A DNA stretch of 41,406 nucleotides, taken from NCBI GenBank assembly GCA_030695905.1, contig JAUYOL010000029.1, positions 1 through 41,406 of the forward strand, in the 5' to 3' direction. This DNA is from Candidatus Omnitrophota bacterium. Its GTDB lineage: Bacteria; Omnitrophota; Gorgyraeia; 2-01-FULL-45-10. The notes below the pieces were generated by a model. It did not search any database, was not told where the DNA came from, and was given only the letters and a program-made list of their open reading frames with translations. The first letter of the stretch is position 1. Every line of letters begins with the position of its first letter. The position numbers and the translations under genes were made by a program. Of this stretch, positions 31,064-40,700 are shown piece after piece.

Positions 31064-34000
31064 CTAATTAGTAAAATTATCGTTTCTTAAATTTAGTCTA
31101 TTATTGACCCATGTTTGACACGTGTATGAATCTAGCCTATACTCATGCCTTCCTAGATTTTCTTGAATATTACCATAAACAGCTGTTGCATATTTCAAGC
31201 TCGATTGTATTGGAATTGCATCAGTCCAGCCTCTACCTACTGCCGATTCAGCACTAGCCATAACTGAGCCCCCAAATCCTACTACAGCCTTATCTACAGC
31301 ACTTAGATTGGCACCAAAATCCCACGTTCCATTAAATTCATTATAGTTATCTTTCACTCTTAGCCCCCAATGGTCACCTGCTATTCCGCCCCCAGTCACC
31401 ATTGTTATTGGCTTCGATATAGGCTTTACGGTCAATTCAAGGCTTACCTTACGTTCTAATCCAGCAGATTTTCCAACAGCGCCTCTGCTCATCCCATGGA
31501 TAGAATTTTGCCAACCAGCATTATAAGAGCCTTGAATTGCTCCGCCGATAGCGGCAGATATTCCGCCACTGATTAGACCGGACTGTAGTGCATCTCCTAC
31601 TTTTTCACCACTACCCAAAGCATAGCCAAAACCAGAACCAAAGCCACTTAATCCAAATTCTGCGGCGCCACCTAAGAAACCGCCCCCAAATGTAAATGCT
31701 CCTTTACCTAATGCGCCATATATTCCAGATGCAGCCCCTACTCCTAACGCTCCTCCTATCAGCCCACCTACAATTCCACCGGCAAGCCCTCCCCAGTTAC
31801 CACTTACAGCTGAGTTAATAACCGAGCTTGTCATGCTGTAGGCCTGGAAGCCGAGCCATAGGTTACCGCTAACTATAGCAACAGCGGCACCGACAATCGC
31901 ACCTACAATGTTACCTATACTACCTGTTAGCCAATCCCAGAACTTACTGAGCCAACTATGTCCCGTTGGATCGATATAGTTAATCGGATTGTTACGACAG
32001 TAGGTGTAGCGGTTGAGCGACTGTGGATCGAAGGGCGCTTGTACTATCGTATCCGGCTGGATGAATCGTCCCAGCTCCGGATCGTAGTATCTTGCGCCGT
32101 AGTAGTAGAAACCCGTTGAGTTATCGAGCCGCTGGCCGGTGAATCTGATATCTGTTGAGAAAGAGCCGCTTACCTTTGAAGTCTCGCCGTATGGCTTATA
32201 TTCATAACAGGCAACCTGTTGACCGGCATCATTAGTTATGACATTGCTTGAGCCGATGTGGTCCTGATGAAAATAGTATACACTACCAGATACCGTCTCG
32301 CAAATCCTATTTTCTCCAAGAAAGATAGACTTAATTGTGCTTGTGCTATTATCCGGATTTTTGGTAACCTCATAGCCGGAACCTACATATATTGATTGTG
32401 TGCCGTCAGGAGATATTTTCTTAACCCTTCCGCCATCACCATCGTATACGAATGTTGTCGTTCCCTGAAATACGAGCGGTATCTGCCATGTAGCGTCTTT
32501 AAGCACATGTATATAATAAGCATATCCTTTATCCATCGTTGTGAAGTTATCTATTGATGCATTATTGTAGAAATATTCGAATGTCTGCGTGGCGGGATTA
32601 TATCGCGCTACTTTGTCGTAGTCCACCCCGAATTGGAGATTTGATAAAGACTCTATTACGGATTTAGAGGTTGTGATTGGAGCGCCTATAAGATTATACC
32701 CCGAGGTAAGAGCGATATTTGAGGCTTGGGACGGATAATTTCCTGTTATAGTCAGAGTGCACCCATTAGGATTATTTACATATATCTGATATCCAATTCC
32801 ATAGTCCAGCGTATTAAACTGATCAAACTTAGGATTATTTACCCAATGCTCAAAATTCTTAGTTACCGCGTTATATCTTGAGACTTGCGTATAATCGGTC
32901 CCGAAACTTATGGATGAGAAAGCGCCTAAAACGGTTGTATCCGCAGGTACGATAGGAAGCGAGATCATATTCATGCCCGGATTTAGCGCTATCTGTGCCT
33001 GCACAGGACCGCTGGTTTGAGAACTGCCAACCTGCGCAAGCCTGTTTTCATAATCATACTGCAACACCTGGCTGCCTTTTTGAATCATGTTGCCGTTAGC
33101 GTCATAATCTGGCGTATATATGGTCTGGCCGTTTTTTACTGCCGTCTTAACAGCATGAGGCCTAACCGATCCTGCATTAGGATAAGTAAGCGTAAGATCG
33201 CCCTTCTGAGTCATGTTGCCTATCGGATCATATTGATAATTTATTACGCCATAACCCGCGCCTGTAGATTTAGTAAGCCGATATAGATCGTCGTACTCAA
33301 AGGATTGAGTATTTGTGCCGGTTGGAGATGCATCTGTCAATGTCTTAACATTACCGATATTATCAAAGGTATAGCCCAAATCCTGAAGTTTGGTTGATTG
33401 AGAATTCTGCGTTGTAAGATGCGTGAGACGCAAGGTATTGGGGTCATATTGATAATTGGTTACGGCGCCATTACCATAAGTAAGAGATAGCATCTGTCCG
33501 GTGGCGCTATAGCTTATATTGTTAACATAGGTTCTGCTACCGGCTACTCTATCTATACCGCCCTGCCTGTTATAGGCATAGGTGATAGCTTCCCCGTCTG
33601 GAGAAGTGACTGATATGAGCCTGCCGGGAGCATCGTAACTACGAAGCGTTGTGTAGGATACACCATCTACGGTTTTTACCGTCTTTATCTCGCGGCCAAG
33701 TCTATCGTAATAGAATAAAGTCATGCCGGAAACATCGGCAACCGAAGTGAGCCTGCCTATAGTGTAAGGCCCGGATGGGCTACCAACCGGATACGCATCA
33801 TATGTATAGCTCACAGGTGTGCCTAAAGGATAGGTCTTCTTTATGAGACGATTTAAGCTATCGTATGTAAAGGCTATCGTCTGATTTTTGGCGTCGGTCT
33901 GACTTTTAAGATTGCCCACTTCGTCATATATATAACTCCACGATCCCATGTCGGGATCGTTCATGGAGATCTTCCTGCCAAGTGAATCATATTGAATTGC

Positions 34001-37000
34001 GGCAGTATTCCCCATGGTGTCAACTGTTGTCGTCAGGTTGTCCAGAGTATTATAAGCATAGGTCGTGGTATAGATACTGGCGCCATTAAACTCTTCTATC
34101 TTCAAGACCCTTCCATAAACGTCTTTTGTTGATCTTTTCTGATGGCCGTTTTCGTCGGTGAAAGTGGTTACCAGACGAGCATAGGTGGTTGTGCTATATG
34201 TATTATCCGGATTGATGGTTTTGATAACCCTCCCTACCGGATCATACTGAAAACTCGCCTTGGGTTGTATAAAGTCCGGCGCGATATATTTAGCCCTGTC
34301 GGCGCCGGGGGTGATTAGATATGAGAAGAACTTGGAATCCGTCAGGCCCCTGTTATTATAAACAACTATATTACTTACTATCTGTTTCGCGGGATCCTGA
34401 GCGTCTGACTTAACCTCAACGGTTCTTCCAATACCGTCTGAAAATGTATATGTGGCCCTGATCTTGTCGGGATCATCGGTATTATTTTCTTCTCTGGCGT
34501 AAGCGGCCAATTTAACCGGTATAACGCTGAGGTCATATTCATACCAGGCGCTGGGATGACTTGAGTCGTCATAAGGACCGAATGCCTGTTTTGCCCTTCC
34601 AAAGACATCATATACCCTTTTTGATATCTGGCCGTTCGGATCTGTCGATGTCAAAATTTGCCCTGTCTTTGGATCGTATGTGGCGCTTTGAGTCTGTCCA
34701 AGGGCGTTCGTTACAAGTTCAGGATACATGTGGTATATAGAATCATATATCGTGGTAGTCGTTCTTCCTTTAGCGTCCGCAACACTTGTGGCGTTGCCAT
34801 ATGTTGTGTCGTATACAAAAGTAGCGACAGCATTGGAGGTACTGTTTGACCATTTTTCTTCCTTGGTAAGCCTGCCAAATACAGGTGTGACACTATACCA
34901 GCTGGAATTATTATCGTAATAACGCCATCCCTCGCTTACCTTATTGCCGTTACTATCTGTTGTGTAAGTATGGGAAGCCTTGCTTAAGACCCATTTATCC
35001 TGATTGTAAACATAATCTATATATGTGTACTTCTCGTCGCCAAGTATAGTTCCCCATCCGGCTGTATCATCTCCGGAATAAGATATTTTTATGGGATTGC
35101 CATAACTATCGTATTCGTAGGCTGTTTGGGTGCGTTTAAAATTGTTACTATCTCCGTCATAGATATACCTGTCTTGTGATTTCAGATACGGTAGATATAC
35201 GCCCGCATACGGTTCAAAGCAGTCCCAATAATTCCATAATCTTGAATAAATACTGCCAGATCTATCCTTCGTCTCCTGTAAATACATTCTTCCTTTATAT
35301 CTGGGGTCTTGTTTAAACCAATTATCCACATAGTTGCCGTCAGCGTCTGTTTCCCGGACCTGGTCAAAACCCAAAAATTCCCTATTCGGAACATCGAACA
35401 CGCCGTCCCAATATTTATAAGTTACCGTATAAGCATGCCCCATACCATCATCGCTTGTAACGCTACTCACGGTCTGCAAGATGATGGGAAGATCGCAAAT
35501 ACTGTCAAGGCCGTTATTGTAATATTTGGTTGAGGGAGTATAAGCAATAGACGTAGAGCCGCCAACGCCATTTGATATACTCCGTAACAGATCGGGGACA
35601 GGGCTTGCGTTTAGATATGTCTTCTTATAACTCCCATTGGCTATGACAAGGTCTTCCATGCCGTCGCCATTAACATCGGAGAAACGTCTGCCCTGATCCT
35701 GGCCGCTTGTTATTATCTCGCCGTCAGTAATATTCCACGCGTCATTCTTCTGCCATCCGTGGCCGGTATTTATATAGGTAGACCTATAACCATCCTGCGC
35801 GATGACCAGATCGGGAAGGCCGTCTCCGTTAATATCAGTCAGGACCCTTCCACACGGTTTACTGCTTTCGTAGAGATTGCCGTCGGGTATGTTCCAGATA
35901 TCGTCACGTGTCCAGCCCTTACCACTATTCATATATACGGCCTTAGTGCCGTCTTTAGCGATGACCAGATCCGCCAGCCCGTCTCCGTTAAGATCCATAA
36001 GCTGCGAGCCTTGTGTAAAATCTCCATCCGGAACATTCCAGCTGTCAGTTCTGGTCCAGCCGCTACCGTTGTTCAGATAAGTAACCCTCGTTCCGTCTTT
36101 TGCCACCAGGAAATCCGATAATCCGTCTCCGTTCACATCCGCGAACCGCCTGCCCTGATCCGCACCGATATAAGCGAAGAATCCATCGGGGACATTCCAC
36201 TGGCTAGAACTATACGTATTCCAGTAAGTTTTGCCATTGAGATACGTACCATAGCTGTAGTCGCCTCCTCCCGTCCAATATTTATTCGCGACTATCCAGT
36301 CCGGGAATCCGTCTCCGTTAACATCAGCAAGTCGCCTTCCATCGTCTATATTTTTTCCTTGAGTGACCCAGATAAAATTTCCATTTGGAGCATTCCAGCC
36401 GGGATCATACACCCAGCCGCTACCTGTGCTCTTATACGATCTTTCGTACCATGATCCACCTTGGGCCGCTATGGCAACCATAAAATCAGGCAACGCATCT
36501 CCATTCAGATCAACAAGACATCTGCCCTGGTCGGCGTTTCCCGATACGAAGCTGCCGTCAGGAATGATCCATGTATCGTCAGCCGTCCAGCCGTTTACAC
36601 CTGACTGATAAGTAAAGGTCGGTGGAGGCAGCGTAGACACATTATCCGAACCATATTGGACAATAGAGGACAAGAGAGACTTATAAGTATTGGGACTCAT
36701 TGAATATTGCAGCTGGTATTTTCTTACAAGGACATTATCGCATTTTACTTCTATATTAGAGAGCCGGTACTGGGTTGTTACCTTGGAGCAAGATCTATAA
36801 TTCTCATATGTATCGGGCCTCGCGGAAGCCTCTAAGTTAAACTTTACTGACTGGCGCGGCAGGTCGCCTGCGGTATCGTTTCCCGTGTATAAAATAGTAT
36901 CGAGATATATTTCGCCGGAATCCTTCGTGTAGGATATGGTCATAAAGTTTGTATCGATATTCGTTACCCTATCGAGGCACCATTTAAAAGTGCCTAAAGA

Positions 37001-37735
37001 GTTAGTAACTCTTGATCCAGCGCTTGAGCCAAAAGCGTATTTTGTTCCATTCTTATCCCATACTGTCCAAGAAGTGCCGTCATATTTAAACTTTAGGTAT
37101 GACGGGTCATATTTGGCGCGATACTCGCCACTACCGATGCTTACGAGGTCTGACTGGACGCCGCTGAACGTAGCGACAAATACGTCACTTGAGTCGTTGT
37201 AGGCAGGAACTCCTTTTCGGGTGCTACGCTCAATCGAGCCTATGCTTAAATCCCATCCTACGCCGCACCAGCTGTTTCCTCCGCCCGAGGTATATGATAA
37301 AGCTACTTCCGGTTGAATGTTGCCCCGGCCCGGACTGACTACAATAGGGATACCGGCGGACGCCCTGCCTGTAAATAGATCCGTCTGAAATATCTGTTTT
37401 GTAGTGCCGAGCGGTCCCGTCAATGAGGAAAATGATGTTTGGGTTTGCGCACCGCCAGTTCCTGAATCCGAGGTTGCGGCCATAGCCGTTAATTTCTCTC
37501 CGCCGGAAGAAGAGCTTTGAGCCTGAACAGGGCCGTGACTTTGAGAATTACTTGGGTCGGCATCTGTGCCATTTCCTTGATATACGCTTGAAGGAGGCGG
37601 TGTCGTTGTAGCGGCTTCAGCGCGGGCTGTATCAAGCTGGAAAGTTATAATTGTTATACATAGAAATATACTGATAGCTTTTGACCATACCGCTCTCAAT
37701 ATCTTCCCATCGTAAGAAAAATTTATCATATTCAT
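31064..37735 (-). CDS. Giant secreted RHS/YD-repeat protein with SpvB and FG-GAP regions
   Basis: 2223 residues. A signal peptide (about 1-41) and a Thr/Ser/Pro/Gln-rich stretch lead to an SpvB-like domain (about 100-390, FQTDLFTGRASAGIPIVV). Six FG-GAP/VCBS motifs of the D-x-N-G-D form follow (about 395-700), then YD repeats (about 1000-1570) and an inserted pair of similar beta domains (about 1580-1753). The RHS core (RFTGQRLDNSTGFYYYGARY ... NPINYIDPTGHS) ends near residue 1928. The tip (about 300 residues) has a glycine-rich hydrophobic part, then a domain with His2122 (GDHWGLRV) and Cys2206 (SYTCQTWVNNRL). The layout is that of Tc/teneurin-like encapsulated toxins. It lies 19 bp after the glucanase-like gene. 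Confidence 0.93.
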   Translation of the reverse strand: MNMINFSYDGKILRAVWSKAISIFLCITIITFQLDTARAEAATTTPPPSSVYQGNGTDADPSNSQSHGPVQAQSSSSGGEKLTAMAATSDSGTGGAQTQTSFSSLTGPLGTTKQIFQTDLFTGRASAGIPIVVSPGRGNIQPEVALSYTSGGGNSWCGVGWDLSIGSIERSTRKGVPAYNDSSDVFVATFSGVQSDLVSIGSGEYRAKYDPSYLKFKYDGTSWTVWDKNGTKYAFGSSAGSRVTNSLGTFKWCLDRVTNIDTNFMTISYTKDSGEIYLDTILYTGNDTAGDLPRQSVKFNLEASARPDTYENYRSCSKVTTQYRLSNIEVKCDNVLVRKYQLQYSMSPNTYKSLLSSIVQYGSDNVSTLPPPTFTYQSGVNGWTADDTWIIPDGSFVSGNADQGRCLVDLNGDALPDFMVAIAAQGGSWYERSYKSTGSGWVYDPGWNAPNGNFIWVTQGKNIDDGRRLADVNGDGFPDWIVANKYWTGGGDYSYGTYLNGKTYWNTYSSSQWNVPDGFFAYIGADQGRRFADVNGDGLSDFLVAKDGTRVTYLNNGSGWTRTDSWNVPDGDFTQGSQLMDLNGDGLADLVIAKDGTKAVYMNSGKGWTRDDIWNIPDGNLYESSKPCGRVLTDINGDGLPDLVIAQDGYRSTYINTGHGWQKNDAWNITDGEIITSGQDQGRRFSDVNGDGMEDLVIANGSYKKTYLNASPVPDLLRSISNGVGGSTSIAYTPSTKYYNNGLDSICDLPIILQTVSSVTSDDGMGHAYTVTYKYWDGVFDVPNREFLGFDQVRETDADGNYVDNWFKQDPRYKGRMYLQETKDRSGSIYSRLWNYWDCFEPYAGVYLPYLKSQDRYIYDGDSNNFKRTQTAYEYDSYGNPIKISYSGDDTAGWGTILGDEKYTYIDYVYNQDKWVLSKASHTYTTDSNGNKVSEGWRYYDNNSSWYSVTPVFGRLTKEEKWSNSTSNAVATFVYDTTYGNATSVADAKGRTTTTIYDSIYHMYPELVTNALGQTQSATYDPKTGQILTSTDPNGQISKRVYDVFGRAKQAFGPYDDSSHPSAWYEYDLSVIPVKLAAYAREENNTDDPDKIRATYTFSDGIGRTVEVKSDAQDPAKQIVSNIVVYNNRGLTDSKFFSYLITPGADRAKYIAPDFIQPKASFQYDPVGRVIKTINPDNTYSTTTYARLVTTFTDENGHQKRSTKDVYGRVLKIEEFNGASIYTTTYAYNTLDNLTTTVDTMGNTAAIQYDSLGRKISMNDPDMGSWSYIYDEVGNLKSQTDAKNQTIAFTYDSLNRLIKKTYPLGTPVSYTYDAYPVGSPSGPYTIGRLTSVADVSGMTLFYYDRLGREIKTVKTVDGVSYTTLRSYDAPGRLISVTSPDGEAITYAYNRQGGIDRVAGSRTYVNNISYSATGQMLSLTYGNGAVTNYQYDPNTLRLTHLTTQNSQSTKLQDLGYTFDNIGNVKTLTDASPTGTNTQSFEYDDLYRLTKSTGAGYGVINYQYDPIGNMTQKGDLTLTYPNAGSVRPHAVKTAVKNGQTIYTPDYDANGNMIQKGSQVLQYDYENRLAQVGSSQTSGPVQAQIALNPGMNMISLPIVPADTTVLGAFSSISFGTDYTQVSRYNAVTKNFEHWVNNPKFDQFNTLDYGIGYQIYVNNPNGCTLTITGNYPSQASNIALTSGYNLIGAPITTSKSVIESLSNLQFGVDYDKVARYNPATQTFEYFYNNASIDNFTTMDKGYAYYIHVLKDATWQIPLVFQGTTTFVYDGDGGRVKKISPDGTQSIYVGSGYEVTKNPDNSTSTIKSIFLGENRICETVSGSVYYFHQDHIGSSNVITNDAGQQVACYEYKPYGETSKVSGSFSTDIRFTGQRLDNSTGFYYYGARYYDPELGRFIQPDTIVQAPFDPQSLNRYTYCRNNPINYIDPTGHSWLSKFWDWLTGSIGNIVGAIVGAAVAIVSGNLWLGFQAYSMTSSVINSAVSGNWGGLAGGIVGGLIGGALGVGAASGIYGALGKGAFTFGGGFLGGAAEFGLSGFGSGFGYALGSGEKVGDALQSGLISGGISAAIGGAIQGSYNAGWQNSIHGMSRGAVGKSAGLERKVSLELTVKPISKPITMVTGGGIAGDHWGLRVKDNYNEFNGTWDFGANLSAVDKAVVGFGGSVMASAESAVGRGWTDAIPIQSSLKYATAVYGNIQENLGRHEYRLDSYTCQTWVNNRLNLRNDNFTN
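32476..32995 (-). repeat. Tandem pair of about 90-residue domains inserted in the RHS repeats
   Basis: Two similar units follow each other within the RHS gene. The first has NPGMNMISLPI, SISFGTDYTQVSRYNAVTKN and FEHWVNN. The second has TSGYNLIGAPI, NLQFGVDYDKVARYNPATQT and FEYFYNN. They interrupt the YD-repeat frame between ENRLAQVGSS and TTFVYDGDGGRVKK, both of which are normal RHS sequence. The order and spacing of motifs support an internal duplication. Bounds are approximate. Confidence 0.8.
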
Positions 37736-37754
37736 AAGAGTCTCTTTTCTGCCA

Positions 37755-40700
37755 TTAATTTGCCGGCGGAGTTATCGGTGGTTGCACAAGACATATAGTT
37801 CCTGTTCGATAGTTTGTTCCATATTGGTTTTTAACTTCTATCATAATATCAGCTGAACCTACATCGCTTTGAGCCGCGGCCCAGGAATATGTTGAAATAG
37901 CGGTCCACGCTTGTTTTATAACGCCTTTAATGGTGAATTGGTATTGCAAGCTGCCGATAGGATTATTTATTGTCGGATAAACGGATACGCTGGTACTGGC
38001 GTATCCAAACGCGCCGTCATTAGGATTAACCGCCGTTACGTCGGGAACAAACGGATTATATGTAATTCCGGCACTATATTGTGTGGCGCTCCAAGACCCT
38101 GCGCCATTTTTAGCTTTAACACTGAAATAATACGTATGATTCTGCGTAAGAGTAAGCCCTGTCGCTGTGACTTCAGGAACTGTGCCGCTTGAGGCCCAGT
38201 CGCGAATAACTGTGCCCGTAGCAGAACCATCTGTAATACGATACTGATACTCTATTACACCCGATTCAGCGTCATTGCCCGACCATTTGGCATGCAGCTG
38301 AATGCTTGAAGCTGTGTAAGGCCCGTCGATAGCCACTGTTCCAACATTGGGCGCGGTTATATCCAGATAAATTTGGGCCTGAGAATTGGTATTGAGCAAG
38401 CTTATGTTATTAGCGGCATCTATAGCCCAGGCATATAGGCGCTTCAAGCCGTTACCTGTAGAAACTATAGTATAAGTAGCTGGCTTTGAATTTAAAACAA
38501 AGCTTGATACGGGAGGCTGAGTTGATATTTCGGTTATGAGCCATCTTGTAATACCGCCTGCATCAGAGCCGTCTATAGAAACATTTACAGTGGCTGAATT
38601 CGTATATCCGGCCGTTGGACTATCTGGATTACTTACACTAAACTGATTTATCACAGGGGCCATAGTATCCGTAAATAGATTCTGGGTTACCTGCGCGATC
38701 TTCGAATCAGCCATAAAGGTATTCCACAATAACTCTGACCGGTAGTTTTCTATCATGAGAGCGATTGGCCCTAAATTAATGCCTGCATAGATAGTGCTGA
38801 ATTTTTTAGACTGATCAAATGAATCTCTCGGACCGTATGGCCCCCAGAGCCTAAAGTAGTAGTCGTTGTAGTAATGCTCCAAAGCTTGATAGGATAAATT
38901 GCTCGGAAGACCGTTTGTCTCCAGATCTTTCATAAGAGGAATGGCGCTTATGGCGCCATAGGGAGGTACTGTTCCGTCATTAGCAGGTTCTCCCCCACCT
39001 GGCGCTACATATTCTCTCGGAGGCGCTCCATTCATACCGAAATAGCTTCTATCCGGCCTAAAGCACGCTGAAAGCCCCCAGTCATTCTGGCTATATGAAC
39101 TATAAGTCGCGGCATTATCTATACAGAATTGTCTATTAGCTTGTGCCGCTGTTTTGGAGTTTTCCCACCAGTTGACAGGAACAGCAAATCTTGCCCCCTG
39201 CACGTTATCCGGAATATCAATTCCCGCCTTTTTAAAGTCGTACCAGCAGTGCGCGAATATATAGGTAAAGAGTGAGCCGGAATAAGAATTGTAAACATAA
39301 AAGGTCTGGCTTGCGCTCGCATAACTATTCTTACTACGAGGAAAACCATAATATGCTTTTAGAAAATCCTGATTTGTCGGATCGGACGCTATAGCAAGGA
39401 GCGATATGAGTAGAGTTTCATCGCTTGGCCTATCCCAAGTCTGTTGAATTAGACCATAATCAGGGCTCCAGCCATGATAGTATTGCCCATCGCTTGTGTC
39501 GAGGAAATAATTCCAATTGACCGCATTAAATATCGTATTCGCCTTGGCCTGAATATCGCCGCCAAAATATTTTCCGGCAGTTATAACACCGGCCAAAAGC
39601 AGCGCTGTATCAACCGTGGATACTTCCGAATTCATACTTGCTTCTCTTTTTCCATCAGGCCCTATGAAATGGAAGAAAAATCCTTCTTTACCGTAATAAT
39701 CTTCTTGACCCGGTTGATTATTTTGAATATTTATCAAGGTATCCAGAGCGGCGCTTACTCTATCTTGAGCCTGTGCGGGTGTTATAGTCCAATATGGCGA
39801 ACTACCATGCCTATTTGCCATTATGCATAGCGCAGTAAGTCCGAACCCTGTGGCAGCAGTACTCGAATAATTTGTATAGCACGTATCCTTTACCAGGCCA
39901 TTAGCACCGGGTGTTGTTAGTATCTGGTCATAGAAATATTTGCATGCTTTTGCCTCTGTTTCGTCAAGAAGGGCGTCGGCAGTTCTTGTCGGCTGGCCGC
40001 TGCACGCTATTTTATAGAGGTAGGCCTTACCTGCATTAGCTCCGTTTAAACTGTTATTCGCGGCACCTATGATAAACTCATCGATACCATCGTTATTACT
40101 ATCACCCGCTGATGAAATTGAAGATCCGAAATTATCACCTACGCTTTCACCTTTAATAGTAGCTTCTGCGGTATTATCCATGAAAAGCCCGCCAAAATAG
40201 AGATAGGTTTTACCTGTCACGCTCGTATTGTTGGGGCTTGCCGCTATAATATCGCTGTAACCGTCTCCGTTAATATCTCCGGCACATGACACCAAATGGC
40301 CAAACTCGTCATTTACCGCTTCACCTATCATCGTAAGGCTGGCGGCACTACTCGTGTTCTTGCCACCCCAATAGATATAGGCTTTGCCTGTCGCTGAACT
40401 ATTCTTTTCAGCTCCTACTATAACGTCATCACAACCGTCGCCGTTAAAATCCCCGGCTGATACAGAACAACCAAAGAGATCTCCGTTAACCTGGCCGGCC
40501 ATAATGATATCCGCAATATTATCTACTGAATCTCCTCCGTAATATGTATATGCTTTGCCGGGCCTATCGGTGTTAGCAGAAAGTCCCGGCGCGCCTACAA
40601 TAATTCCGCTATTATTGTTGCCGTCGATATTTCTACCCGAAGCCATTGAATAGCCAAATAGGTCGCCTGTGACGCCTGTCATGGCAAGATCAGGGGTAGA

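Noticed and set aside
31064-37735. Type VI secretion cargo
   Set aside because: The RHS protein has a signal peptide and SpvB/FG-GAP regions; no VgrG, PAAR or Hcp gene is nearby, so a T6SS link is not supported.
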